Assembly: GCA_027923505.1 (NCBI GenBank)
Contig: BROI01000023.1
Location: 186,001 to 250,000 of the forward strand
Source of the DNA: Mayamaea pseudoterrestris
Lineage: Eukaryota; Bacillariophyta; Bacillariophyceae; Sellaphorales; Sellaphoraceae
DNA: 64,000 nt
Direction: 5' to 3'
The position numbers and the translations under genes were made by a program. Positions 28,813 through 39,454 of this stretch are shown here, one piece after another. The first letter of the stretch is position 1. Every line of letters begins with the position of its first letter. The notes beneath the pieces were generated by a model. It was given only the letters and a program-made list of their open reading frames with translations, did no database searches and was not told the DNA's origin.

Positions 28813-31602
28813 ATGAGAGATTACAACGCTATTCCATACAGAAGTCCCAAGCAGCGCGAGCAGTCGGGACCTCCATCGGCTGTATCAAAGTTTGTTCCTA
28901 ATATGTCAATGGACTATGTGAGACCCAGCCAGCATGCGAGGCACAGCCAAGGGGGTGAGCGAAGTGGTTCAGTACGCATTGAAACACCGTCGCAGCGACA
29001 GCAACGAACATCTCTTGAAAGTACAAGGAGGAGCAATGACTCGTCGAAAATGTTTCGCAAAAGTATTGGATCTCCTCCGCCTAGCATGTCGCTGCAACCG
29101 AAGAAGCAATCATCCTCGTCACCAACGAGCAGCCCTCAAAGCACCGCCAATACAACCAACACGGAGACGACTCTATCCGCACCAAATGCTACCGATGATA
29201 CCATTCGCCGGTTACGAAACGCACTAGTTGACGACGCGCACGTGAAGGAGTCGTCGTCGCAAGATTACCCAAACCAGCAGCACCAACAACATTACATGCA
29301 GAATGCAGCAGCTAGCAAGTCGGACTCTGAAGTCATGGAGCTTCGCTCAACAGTCCGTCAACTCAAGCGCCAGCTCGACAAGCTTCATGGTGAAAAGCAA
29401 AATCTACTCGAACAATTTCAACAACAGCTTAATAGACACGACAATACCGCTGATAATCATTCACATGATGCTGCATCAGCGCAAGACGCTCGCATTGGCG
29501 AAATGCAGGTGGAGTTGGACAGGGCGCACGCGCAAATACTCACAGCCAACATGGTCCGCAAGGAGCTGGAGGACACGCTTGAGGCGGAGCAGTATACATG
29601 GGATTTGAGGGTGCAGGATCAGGAGCGCATGATTCAACAAATGCAGGACGAGTGTGTCACGCTGGCGGATGAGTTGCTGCAGTGTAAACAGCAATGGAAA
29701 GATTCGGAGCAACAATGGTCCGGACAAGTGCAAGGGTTGCATCAACAGCTGGAAAAGACAATGAATGAGGCGCAGCACTGGAAGAATATGCAAATGGAAG
29801 ATGACCATGATATCTCGGATTTAAAAGAGCGTCTGCTGGAATTGGAGCAGGAACGAAGTGATCTCCAAAGCTGCCTTGACGAAGCGCTCAAAGAATTGGA
29901 GGCGGTTGATGCTGAACTACAAAATGATCGTGGTATGAACGAGTTACATCGAGAGAATGAGCACTTGCGTAGTCTGGTCGAGGCTGGCGATGGCGAACTT
30001 GTCGACTCTCTCCGCTACTTGCTTCGTTGGCTCATGGAACGAGACGGAGTTGAACAAGAAAGTGCACACAATACTCCAAGCAACGCGAAGGAACTTGTGG
30101 CAGCAATCAAATCGCATCTGGAAGGTGCGCCGACAAGTGACAGAGACATGTCCGCAACGCGACAGCAGGTAGAGAACCTTGAGTCGCAACTTTCTGTGTA
30201 TCGAGGCGATTTGAGAGCGCGGGAAGAAAGTAGCAACGAACTCCGGCATAGTCTGAAAGAAGCAGTGTCACTGCTACGGCCTCTTCAAGATGCAGTGGCC
30301 AAGGCCGATCAAGAGAAACTTGTTCTGCAGAATCAACTTGATGAAGTCAATCGAGACACGCACAACGACGACGTTCATGAAACATTGGCGCATCTCCAGG
30401 AGAAACTGCAGAGAAAGGAAGAAGAATGCAGTCGACTGCAAGAGCAGACAGAATCACTCACGATCCAACTATCCAAGGCAAACATGACGGCCGCAACATC
30501 ACTCGTGTCCGCGCATAAGGCGCTTGAAGCAGAATCACCATCATTATCCAAAGCTCGCGAGGGTTTGCGGGCTAAGCGACAAATGCTAGCTGATGCGCAG
30601 AATCGTTTCTCGTTATTACGATCGCCAAACAAGGTTGGCGTTGAAGTGAACAACCAGGCGCCTGTCACCCGCGATGCGGAACAACTTGAACACATGGAGC
30701 GATCCCACGAGCAAGCGCTGGAGACTGTTAAAGAGTACGAGCGACAAATCAATGACCTCCAAAATGAGTGCAAGTTACTGAAAGGAGATCTGTCTGGCAA
30801 AGAAGTCGAAATACGCGCACTGGAGCAAACGTTAGCCGATGCCAGGCGAAGCAACGACGAAAACGAGATGGCTTCGCGCCAACAAGCGCAAATTCGGATA
30901 CGAGGCTTGGAATCGTCTCAGAAAGCGCTCCAAGATGAACTTTCGGTCAGAAAGGCATCCGAGAGAAAGCTCAATAAGAGTTTGAAGGAAGCTCTAAGCC
31001 TTCTCAAACCGTTACAGCAACATTTGGAAGAAGCCGAGGCTGAAAAGAAAGAGATGTGGGACGAGCTGATTATGCTTCGCGCCCGAGCAAGTAATGTTCA
31101 TCGGCAAGGAGACGAACAAGAGCATGTGCAAGGACTGGAAGACACTATCCGACAGCTTGAATTTGAGAACTCTCGTTTGCACGATGCCCTTGAAGACATG
31201 TCACAAACAGTAAGCCAATCTCACTTGAGCGGACATACATCTGCCGTAAGCAAGAACGATTCGCGTTTGCGCGAAGACTTTGTAGAGCTGAAAAGCAGAT
31301 ACGAGGTCACTCGGGGCCGATTGGAAGACGCTCATGTTGAAAATCATGCTTTAGTAGAATCGATTAGACGGAGAGAAAAGGAAGAACGAACCATGATGGA
31401 TGAGATTCATGGTCTTCACGAACAGCTTGCTCAAACGCAGGCAGCTTTGGAGAAGGCAGCAAACGCACTCGTTGCAAGGGAAGGGAATATTGGCGGCATC
31501 AGCTATGGTCGCTTTAGCACAGATTCACAAAAAACGAAACATCAGCTAAACGGCAAAGAAAGAGACGACGCGCCCGGGGCGACTATTCGTCGATTAACCT
31601 AG
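28813..31602 (+). CDS. Long coiled-coil protein with a disordered N-terminus
   Basis: A 929-residue protein. Residues 1 to about 165 are low-complexity, rich in Ser, Gln and Pro (for example QSSSSPTSSPQSTANTTN). Residues about 170-890 are almost wholly heptad-like coiled coil rich in Glu, Gln, Leu and Arg (ELRSTVRQLKRQLDKLHGEK; LKERLLELEQERSDLQSCL). An internal repeat, SLKEAVSLLRPLQDAV near 480 and SLKEALSLLKPLQQHL near 723, stands out from the generic coiled coil. The protein resembles cytoskeletal, centrosomal or Golgi tethering proteins, but no diagnostic domain is seen. There is no signal peptide. The C-terminus is short and basic (GATIRRLT). It converges with the HAT-repeat gene about 70 bp downstream. 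Confidence 0.78.
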   Translation: MRDYNAIPYRSPKQREQSGPPSAVSKFVPNMSMDYVRPSQHARHSQGGERSGSVRIETPSQRQQRTSLESTRRSNDSSKMFRKSIGSPPPSMSLQPKKQSSSSPTSSPQSTANTTNTETTLSAPNATDDTIRRLRNALVDDAHVKESSSQDYPNQQHQQHYMQNAAASKSDSEVMELRSTVRQLKRQLDKLHGEKQNLLEQFQQQLNRHDNTADNHSHDAASAQDARIGEMQVELDRAHAQILTANMVRKELEDTLEAEQYTWDLRVQDQERMIQQMQDECVTLADELLQCKQQWKDSEQQWSGQVQGLHQQLEKTMNEAQHWKNMQMEDDHDISDLKERLLELEQERSDLQSCLDEALKELEAVDAELQNDRGMNELHRENEHLRSLVEAGDGELVDSLRYLLRWLMERDGVEQESAHNTPSNAKELVAAIKSHLEGAPTSDRDMSATRQQVENLESQLSVYRGDLRAREESSNELRHSLKEAVSLLRPLQDAVAKADQEKLVLQNQLDEVNRDTHNDDVHETLAHLQEKLQRKEEECSRLQEQTESLTIQLSKANMTAATSLVSAHKALEAESPSLSKAREGLRAKRQMLADAQNRFSLLRSPNKVGVEVNNQAPVTRDAEQLEHMERSHEQALETVKEYERQINDLQNECKLLKGDLSGKEVEIRALEQTLADARRSNDENEMASRQQAQIRIRGLESSQKALQDELSVRKASERKLNKSLKEALSLLKPLQQHLEEAEAEKKEMWDELIMLRARASNVHRQGDEQEHVQGLEDTIRQLEFENSRLHDALEDMSQTVSQSHLSGHTSAVSKNDSRLREDFVELKSRYEVTRGRLEDAHVENHALVESIRRREKEERTMMDEIHGLHEQLAQTQAALEKAANALVAREGNIGGISYGRFSTDSQKTKHQLNGKERDDAPGATIRRLT

Positions 31603-31672
31603 TTAAGGAAAAGTATCATCTGTTTTATACAATCGCTAGCTAACTATACAGCATATAAAAGTTTTGACAGCT

Positions 31673-34510
31673 TCACTCTTGATCGTCAAATGAAAGCAAT
31701 TGGCCGACTCGTCCTTCTTTTTCAAGTAGAGTAGAACCCAATTCGCCTAACAAACCCTTGCCACCGTCAACAGTCGCTTCAGTTTCTTGTTCATCGTCGA
31801 CGATACGTTCTGCAAGAGCCTTGACATCCTTTGGTACAGTACCTGCACGACGAGTCCTTATTTTGGAACCAAAAATTTCCGCCGACGCTGCTGTTGGAAC
31901 CATGGCGTTTGAATTGAAAATATTTTTGGCTCGTTTATTTAGCGCCGCAAGGCCATCAAGATTGAAGACCTGCGCTTCCAGCTCTGCAAGTGAGTGATAT
32001 AGCGGTGCATGCATGGGATCAACCTCCAAACCTTTCTCATACACCTGGCGAGCATCATTTACGTTTCCTCGTCGCATCATCAGCTCTCCCAAAGCACAGT
32101 AAAGTTCGGGCGTGTCCGGAGCACACTCGATCCCTCGACGCAGCAATAAACTAGCAAGTCCATCGTTCCCCATTTGATCTTCAATTTTGGAATAAATTAG
32201 CCATCCCGATCCATTTCTTTTGTCGCGAGTGAGTGCTTTGGATATTAAAGCTTTCGCCTGCACAAAGTTTCCTTCTCGAAATTCCATGAACGCCCAACTC
32301 TGGTACAAAGGAATATGATTAGGCGCCTTTTGAGTGCCAGTATCAAATAATGCCCGAGCTGACTCTACATTGCCAAGCCGACTCTCCATTGTAGCATATG
32401 CTTGCCACAAAGCTCCGTGTCGAGGAGCATTCTTGATTCCACTTTCAAAAAGGGTCTTGGCATTCTCAATGTTTCCTGCTCTCATCTCCATGACCCCCCA
32501 CGCTTGCCACGCTTGAGCATGCTTGGCGTCGTTGAGCACTGACAATTCAAACAAACTTCGCGCCTTCTCCTGTCGTCCTAGCATGACTTCACTCAATGCC
32601 GCACCGAGCAGCAATTGAGACGAATTCCCGTATCTAGAAATACCATCTTGAAAGACGTCCAATGCATCAGAAGGAAGGTTGCGATTTAGTTCTAGCATTC
32701 CGAGGGTATGCACTATAAAAATGGCTCGCTCGCGATGTACGTAATCCTTGCCAGCATCTTGACGCTTCACCTCTTCTCTGCCTCGCAGCAGTAGCGTTCT
32801 AGCTTGATCAACATTTCCCAACCATAGCTCCAGCATGGCATATCCATGAAAAATTGATGCTGCATCAGGGCAGTTTGCGACAACCCCTCGTTGGAATATT
32901 GCTCGTGCCTTGTCTGCATCGCCCACCTTCTGGAAAACAGTTCTTGCGTATGCATTGTAAGCTGGTCCATGGCGAGGATCGATTAGCAACGCTTCCTCAA
33001 ATAGCCCGAGCGCCTTTGTAAGGTTGTTCTCGTCGGACTCTGGATGTCGTAATTCCAGCAAGGCGTAGGCGACAATCGTTGGTGCCGACGGCTCGATTCG
33101 CAAGCTTGCTGCGTACAGCTCCCTCGCTCCAGTGTAGTTGCGCATTCGCTCTTCAATTTTCCCAGCCGCCTGCAGCAAGGAATGGTCATTTGGATACTGC
33201 TCAAGTCCCTGCCGCAAAATAGTTCGTGCTGCCCCAAATTTCCGTTGCTTGACTTCAATGTTAGCCCACGCATTGTACACGCGCCCATCAACTGCTTGCA
33301 CTGTTCCATTTTCATGATTGGCGACACAGGCACTTGCCAACGTTTTAAGCGTCGCTTGCTGTTTGGCATCCTCGGAGACCTTACCTCCACGTTGCATTCG
33401 CTTTCGACCTTCAAACCGCGCTAGTGCTACCTTGGCGACGCTGCTCGTCGGACTCGTATCAACTGCCATATGCAGCAGCTCCTCCGCTCGTGTATCATTG
33501 TGATAGTATCGCTCCTCCAACCAACTTGCCGCCAAGTATATTTCCATGCGCTCACGCTCGTCCTTGGCCTTCGAAGCATGGCTGGCGTACAATGTTCGAG
33601 CCGATGCGTAATCGCAACGAGCAATCAATACTTCGGCGAGTGAACAAACCAAAGCAGCGGTGCTCGTTTTGGTCAAGGCGCGCTCCCAAAGTTCCATGGC
33701 TTTGATTGCTGTCGGAATGACTGCTGTAGCAGTTGTAGGTGCATCCACATTTACAGTTTGATTGCTCGACAAGATACTTGACTGCTGCTGGTGCTGCTGC
33801 TTCTCCAGCTTTTTCGATTCCTGCATGAGCATTAATCCATACGCATGGCAAACATAAGGGTTGAAAGGATCAATCTGCAGCGCCCGCTCATACAATTCGC
33901 TCGCTTGATTCACTTGATTCTGCGATTGCATGTAATGCGCATAGGCATGCCACAAGTGAATCGAGTTTGGACACGCTTTGGTGCCATTGACAAAGGCTTG
34001 CACAGCTCGCTCTGGCTTGGTTGGACCTGCTCTTCTGGCTTCTAGTCGCGCCAGTGCCAAGTGGGAGTGCGCGTCGGCTGGATCAAGTTGTAAAATGTCT
34101 GTAAGCAAGCCCGTGGCCTTGCGCCACTCGCCCTTGCGCTCCAAGTCCTTGGCGCGCTGAAATAGTTGACGAATAGTATACTTCTTGGTGTCTCTGTTGC
34201 TTCGACGAGTATATGAATATTGCTGTTTCTTATTGTACTTGTTGTTGTTAAGTTGCGGAGTATTGGTAGCTCCTGTTGCGGTCGGCTTGCTCAAAGATCC
34301 GACGGCGAGGGCTGTGGATGATATTATGGAGTTTTGTTCGATACGAAGATTTTCTGGAGATGGTTTGAAAGACCGTCGTCGTCGATACGTTTGGTCAAAA
34401 GTTGGTGTATATACAAAGGCAGTGGATTGATAGAGTAAAAGACAGGACATCAGTGCTAGTATTGATTGTCGCTGGAGATTCCCTCGTAATTGATGTGTAT
34501 TAGCTGTCAT
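31673..34510 (-). CDS. HAT/TPR-repeat plastid RNA-processing factor, HCF107/MBB1-like
   Basis: A 945-residue protein. From the ATG at 34510 the N-terminus is MTANTHQLRGN followed by a hydrophobic signal (ILALMSCLLLYQSTAF/V), fitting diatom plastid import; an ATG at 34552 would add 14 residues. After a basic, Asn-rich linker the rest is a long array of 34-residue half-a-TPR repeats, such as ARTILRQGLEQYPNDHSLLQAAGKIEERM, NAKTLFESGIKNAPRHGALWQAYATMESR and ARQVYEKGLEVDPMHAPLYHSLAELE. This repeat style is that of HCF107 (plants) and MBB1 (Chlamydomonas), which bind the 5' ends of psbH/psbB transcripts and protect them from nucleases. Which plastid RNA this one binds is unknown. The short C-terminus is acidic. 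Confidence 0.85.
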   Translation of the reverse strand: MTANTHQLRGNLQRQSILALMSCLLLYQSTAFVYTPTFDQTYRRRRSFKPSPENLRIEQNSIISSTALAVGSLSKPTATGATNTPQLNNNKYNKKQQYSYTRRSNRDTKKYTIRQLFQRAKDLERKGEWRKATGLLTDILQLDPADAHSHLALARLEARRAGPTKPERAVQAFVNGTKACPNSIHLWHAYAHYMQSQNQVNQASELYERALQIDPFNPYVCHAYGLMLMQESKKLEKQQHQQQSSILSSNQTVNVDAPTTATAVIPTAIKAMELWERALTKTSTAALVCSLAEVLIARCDYASARTLYASHASKAKDERERMEIYLAASWLEERYYHNDTRAEELLHMAVDTSPTSSVAKVALARFEGRKRMQRGGKVSEDAKQQATLKTLASACVANHENGTVQAVDGRVYNAWANIEVKQRKFGAARTILRQGLEQYPNDHSLLQAAGKIEERMRNYTGARELYAASLRIEPSAPTIVAYALLELRHPESDENNLTKALGLFEEALLIDPRHGPAYNAYARTVFQKVGDADKARAIFQRGVVANCPDAASIFHGYAMLELWLGNVDQARTLLLRGREEVKRQDAGKDYVHRERAIFIVHTLGMLELNRNLPSDALDVFQDGISRYGNSSQLLLGAALSEVMLGRQEKARSLFELSVLNDAKHAQAWQAWGVMEMRAGNIENAKTLFESGIKNAPRHGALWQAYATMESRLGNVESARALFDTGTQKAPNHIPLYQSWAFMEFREGNFVQAKALISKALTRDKRNGSGWLIYSKIEDQMGNDGLASLLLRRGIECAPDTPELYCALGELMMRRGNVNDARQVYEKGLEVDPMHAPLYHSLAELEAQVFNLDGLAALNKRAKNIFNSNAMVPTAASAEIFGSKIRTRRAGTVPKDVKALAERIVDDEQETEATVDGGKGLLGELGSTLLEKEGRVGQLLSFDDQE

Positions 34511-34880
34511 ATTGCGGCAAGATCTCTTCCGTCGTTCTCCATTTTGATGCATGACTGGCCAAAGCTACGGTAGTGAGGTTAGCAGTAGAGAGGGGTAGAG
34601 TATCGTCGACAGCAAAAGGATATGCAGGCAGAACGACGGAACATCCATGGTGATGAGATGGCTGCGAGGAACAATCGTTCGTCAGTTACTCTGGAGCGCT
34701 CGATATAAAGTGTCGCACTGCTCCTCAGAAACGCCAAGGGAGGACTTTTTAGCACCTCTGCGACGTCACCATGGAGGCTCCGCATCCGCTCGTGCATCGG
34801 CAAACCGCCTCGACTCGTCGTCGCATCTTGCTGCACTGAGTATTCGAAACGGAGGCTCACCAAAAATTACAGTTTATACA

Positions 34881-35308
34881 ATGGTAGGTGATGTAATAAT
34901 GGAGGTTCATTTATAAGTCGAAAAGTATGGGGAGCGCGCAAGTCTGTCGGATGACAACGTGACGGAACGAATAGAATGCTGCAAGTTGCAAGTCGATTGG
35001 CCTCTCTACAAACTTCCTTTTGCAACAAGTATTTTCTGATATATTATGTATAGTTACAATTCATCTCAACCGTTCTCATACATTGTTTCCTCACTCTCCA
35101 GGCTGACGACGAAGTCAAGGACCCAACGCCGGCGATTCGCGCCTCGTGCATATCGTCTTGCCCCAAGCCGAAGAAGCTTTACGATGCTTGCGTTCAACGT
35201 ATCACCGATAGCAAGGAGGGAGACTGCGAAATTTGGTACATTGAACTAATTCAGTGCATGGACAAGTGCGTAGCGCCCAAGCTTTTTGCTGCTACCAAGG
35301 GTGGATAG
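34881..35308 (+). CDS. Cytochrome bc1 complex (complex III) hinge protein, QCR6/UQCRH
   Basis: A 69-residue mitochondrial hinge protein that helps cytochrome c1 dock with cytochrome c. It is split so that exon 1 contributes only the ATG (34881-34883), directly followed by the donor GTAGGT. The 218-bp intron ends CTCTCCAG at 35101, and exon 2 (35102-35308) starts ADDEVKDPTPAIRASC. The total length equals that of the plant protein, which also begins MAD-E-DP. The twin CxnC pattern is complete: SCISSCPKPKKLYDAC...GDCEIWYIELIQCMDKC, followed by the family ending VAPKLFAATKGG. The frame left of 34881 is open but would add a long extension not seen in the family. Confidence 0.85.
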
Positions 35309-35433
35309 AAACATAAGCTACTGTAGTGAAAATGTTTCAGTTACATAACTCTTTCGTCATTTACGACAATCAGTTCAATCTTCTCCCTCAGCTTTATTAA
35401 CATTAGTGAATATGACATTAGCAAACTACCGCA

Positions 35434-37362
35434 CTAAAACTCATCGCCTTCGTCATCCTCGTCTACTTGCTTCTTTCGCACTCGTCGCCGGCCATGTTCT
35501 TCGCCATTGTGAATGGCGCCTCGTACATGCTCGTGGCGAAGCAGCGTCGTTGGATGGTCTTGTCCATTATCACTGCCAGAAGCATCCTTGTCATTCTCCT
35601 TTGCATCTTCACGGTCATACTTGCAGCAGCTGCATCGCTCCAACACGTCTTGATAAAACGCTACTTCTGCATCCAGTTGCGCCACGAGCTGATTCTTTTG
35701 ATCCACTTCGTCGTACAACTCCTTGGCTTGGCGCTGCCATTCTTCGCTCATTCGATGATACTCTTCCGCGGAAGGACACTTGGGAACGAGTGGATGCGTA
35801 AAGCCGTAGACCCCAACCATGACGTGATCGCACTCGTTGGCATACCAAAAGGTTACTTCCTGGCCCTTGAGAAACGAACAGGATGCAATGATTTCAAACG
35901 TATGTGTCGCCTCGTCGTAGCGTCCACGAGTACAGGGTGGTCCAAAGTTGAGCATATCTGCAACTGGTGCCATGAAAGAATGAAGCAAGGTGCGATTGGT
36001 TGCTTCGTTTGGCGTTGCCGCGCCTTGCACCCAGTGATCCGTCGGCATGTCGGCTGGAGGTGGTAGCAATGGATCATCGCCGCCCTCGACTGCCACACTA
36101 TCGCGTCGAGGATTTGGATGCTGTAACAAGTGGCCCGCAGTCAAGTCGGGAATTGGTAGCTGCCAGTGTCGCGAGTTGACAATGGCAAATGCCCATTGAA
36201 AGTGCTCCAATGAAAACATCCATTCATCGGCAATGGGAAGTTCCTCAGCCCCGGCATCATCCAATGGTGCTTCGTCGACTATAGAAGTACGATTACCAAA
36301 TATATCTGGGTGCTCGTCGATCAAGACTTGCACCACGGTAGTGTACATGTCGCGAACGTCTCGCTTGATGCCTCGCGCTACCGCTCGAATTCCTTCCGAC
36401 GTCTCGGCTCTTAACTTGGCGTTGGACCATAAAAAGGGAAAGCTATCAACTGGAGTTCGCTCCAGTATGCGAAAATAGGGTGACAGCGGCGATCCAAAAC
36501 CAAGCTTCTTGTGGTGAAGCAACGCTATTGCCAGCAATGGAATCTCCAAGACAAAACTGTCGGTGGCAGCCGATGCATCATCGTCATTCGCAGTAGCAGC
36601 TGCGCCACTATCCCATCCATGTTTTCGTCTGGCTTCCGGTCCCATGACTCGACTAAGAACTGGATCATTGTCAATGGTTGTGGCGACGCTGAAAAGCGCC
36701 TGCATTGGTATTCGAATAATTGTTTCACCCTCTTGAATGTTTCGCGTCGCTGCCAAACCACGGACTGGAATGGTCGGAAAACTTTCAACGGGAGGAGCCT
36801 GAATATCGACATTGTCGTCATCAGCGTCGCCCCAATCTTCTGTTGGCAAAGCTTTCATGTTGTCTGGGTATTCAAACACTTGAATCTCCAAGATCGTTTG
36901 AATGCCCAGCACTTGCTTGCACCAATCCATAAAGTCTCGATGCATGCGCTTCTCCGCAGCCGAGATTGGATAGAGACCTGCAGCTCTATTGTTCGCAGTC
37001 TTTGTGAGAGTGGAAGCAACTGGAAGAGCGTCTACAAGTTGCGGTGAAGGGCTTGCTGCTGCTGCTGCTGCAGCAGTGACGTCCGCTCGAGTCGACGTAG
37101 GAGCCTTGACGCGTTTTGAATCAAAAGTCTTTTGTTTCTGCTTTGCCTTTTCCTTATCTGATTTTAACGCATTGTCGATATTAGGATACACATTTGGAAG
37201 AGATACCGGTACATTGTCTGCCGAGTGAACTGTCGATTGCAGCGTCAAGAAGGCGGAACAAAGAAATAGAATGGCTTGGGCGACGCTGAATCGGCGATAT
37301 CGGATAGAGAAAAACGTCCGCGCTTGTCGCAATGCTCCATTTAGTCCTGACTGTTCCCTCAT
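35434..37362 (-). CDS. SET-domain lysine methyltransferase (LSMT/SETD3-like) with N-terminal signal
   Basis: A 642-residue protein. From the ATG at 37362 it has a basic start and a hydrophobic segment (AQAILFLCSAFLTLQSTVHSA), a signal peptide or anchor. The SET region begins at VRGLAATRNIQEGETIIRIP and continues with LLAIALLHHKKLGFGSPLSPYFRILER, FQWAFAIVNSRHW, the signature SFMAPVADMLNFG, and CSFLKGQEVTFWYANECDHVMVGVYGF. This order is that of the Rubisco LSMT/SETD3 class, which methylates non-histone proteins. A Lys/Arg-rich C-terminal tail (GRRRVRKKQVDEDDEGDEF) follows a likely substrate-binding helical part with a cysteine cluster (LERCSCCKYD). An upstream start at 37458 runs into the satellite, so 37362 is preferred. 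The large satellite begins about 100 bp upstream. Confidence 0.82.
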   Translation of the reverse strand: MREQSGLNGALRQARTFFSIRYRRFSVAQAILFLCSAFLTLQSTVHSADNVPVSLPNVYPNIDNALKSDKEKAKQKQKTFDSKRVKAPTSTRADVTAAAAAAASPSPQLVDALPVASTLTKTANNRAAGLYPISAAEKRMHRDFMDWCKQVLGIQTILEIQVFEYPDNMKALPTEDWGDADDDNVDIQAPPVESFPTIPVRGLAATRNIQEGETIIRIPMQALFSVATTIDNDPVLSRVMGPEARRKHGWDSGAAATANDDDASAATDSFVLEIPLLAIALLHHKKLGFGSPLSPYFRILERTPVDSFPFLWSNAKLRAETSEGIRAVARGIKRDVRDMYTTVVQVLIDEHPDIFGNRTSIVDEAPLDDAGAEELPIADEWMFSLEHFQWAFAIVNSRHWQLPIPDLTAGHLLQHPNPRRDSVAVEGGDDPLLPPPADMPTDHWVQGAATPNEATNRTLLHSFMAPVADMLNFGPPCTRGRYDEATHTFEIIASCSFLKGQEVTFWYANECDHVMVGVYGFTHPLVPKCPSAEEYHRMSEEWQRQAKELYDEVDQKNQLVAQLDAEVAFYQDVLERCSCCKYDREDAKENDKDASGSDNGQDHPTTLLRHEHVRGAIHNGEEHGRRRVRKKQVDEDDEGDEF

Positions 37363-39454
37363 GTCTACTTCACGTTCAAACGTCCTGAACATGCATAAGC
37401 AAACCGACCAACTATGCGGCAGAAGTACCATGGCGAGGCAGAGGTTCCGCAGCGTCAATACCGGTAGGACTCAGCCAGCAGATGCCGTGAGATGCCGTGA
37501 CATTCAATTGCCCAAATAACATGCCATGTATATGCCCAAAGCACACCAGAATGGTGGCAGCTTCATTATTCAGTCTGTGCTACAAGAGGAAATGCCTGGC
37601 TGGTGTCTCAGGGGATGGCAATGTATTTGGTGACAACTTGTCACCAGTCTCAGCCCACAGATGCCGTGACATTCAAACGCCCCTACAGCAAGCCCTGTAG
37701 GTGCCCCAATTACACCAGAATGGTGCCAACATCATTATTCAGGCTGCGCTACAAGATGGTAGGCTTGGCTGGTGTCTCAGGGGATGGCAATGTATTTGGT
37801 GACAACTTGTTACCAGTCTCAGCCCGCCGATGCTGTCACATTTAAACGCCCCCACAGCAAGCCCTGTAGGTGCCCAAATCACACCAGAATGGTGCCAACA
37901 TCATTATTCCGGCTGCGCTACAAGATGGTAGGCTTGGCTGGTGTCTCAGGGGATGGCAATGTATTTGGTGACAACTTGTCACCAGTCTTAGCCCGCAGAT
38001 GCCGTGACATTCAAACGCCCCTAAAGCAAGCCCTGTAGGTTTCCAAATTACACCAGAATGGTGCCAACATCATTATTTAGGCTGCGCTACAAGATGGTAG
38101 GCTTGGCTGGTGTCTCAGGGAATGGCAATGTATTTGGTGACAACTTGTCACAAGTCTCAGCCAACAGATGCCCTGACATTCAAACGCCCCTACAGCAAAC
38201 CCTGTAGGTGCCCAAATTACACCAGAGTGGTACCAACATCATTATTTAGGCTGCGCTACAAGATGGTAGGCTTGGCTGGTGTCTCAGGGGATGGCAATGT
38301 ATTTGGTGACAACTTGTCACCAGTCTCAGCCCGCAGATGCCGTGATATTCAATTGCCCAAATAACATGCCATGTATATGCCCAAAGCACACCAGAATGGT
38401 GCCAACATCATTATGCATATTGCGCTACAAGATGGGTTGCTTGGCTGGTGTCTCAGGGGATGGCAATGTATTTGGTGACAACTTGTCACCAGTCTCAGCC
38501 CGCAGATGCCGTGACATTCAAACGCCCCTACAGCAAGCCCTGTAGGTGCCCAAATTACACCAGAATGGTGCCACCATCATTATTGAGGCTGTGCTACAAG
38601 ATGGTAGTCTTTGCTGGTGTCTCAGGGGATGCCAATGTATTTGGTGACAACTTGTCACCAGTCTCAGCCTGCAGATGCCGTGACATTCAAATGCCCCTAA
38701 AGCAAGCCCTGTAGGTTTCCAAATTACACCAGAATGATGCCAACATCATTGATCTAGCTGCGCTAAAAGATGGTATGCTTGGCTGGTGTCTCAGGGGATG
38801 GCATTGTATTTGGTGACAACTTGTCACCAGTCTCAGCCCACAGATGCCGTGACATTCAAATGCCCCTGCATCAAGCCCTGTAGGTGCCCAAATTACACCA
38901 GAATGGTGCCAACATTATTATTCCAGCTGCGCTACAAGATGTTAGGCTTGGCTGGTGTCTCAGGGGATGGCAATGTATTTGGTGACAACTTGTCACCAGT
39001 CTCAGCCCACAGATGCCGTGACATTCAAACGCCCTACAGCAAGCCCTGTAGGTGCCCAAATTACTCCAGAATGGTGCCAACATCATTTTTCCAGGTGCGC
39101 TACAAGATGGTAGGCTTGGCTGGTGTCTCAGGGGATGGCAATGTATTTGGTGACAACTTGTCACCAGTCTCAGCCCGCAGATGCCGTGACATTCAAACGC
39201 CCCTACAGCAAGCCCTGTAGGTGCCCAAATTACACCAGAATGGTGCCAACATCATTATTTAGGCTGCGCTACAAGATGGTAGGCTTGGCTGGTGTCTCAG
39301 GGGATGGCAATGTATTTGGTGACAACTTGTCACCAGTCTCAGCCCGCAGATGCCGTGACATTCAAATGCCCCTGCATCAAGCCCTGTAGGTGCCCAAATT
39401 ACACCAGAATGGTGCCAACATCATTATTCAGGCTGCGCTACAAAATGGTAGGCT

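Noticed and set aside
34647-34883. Long in-frame upstream extension of the QCR6 gene
   Set aside because: It would add 78 residues with no likeness to hinge proteins; the ATG at 34881 gives exactly the plant-like length.
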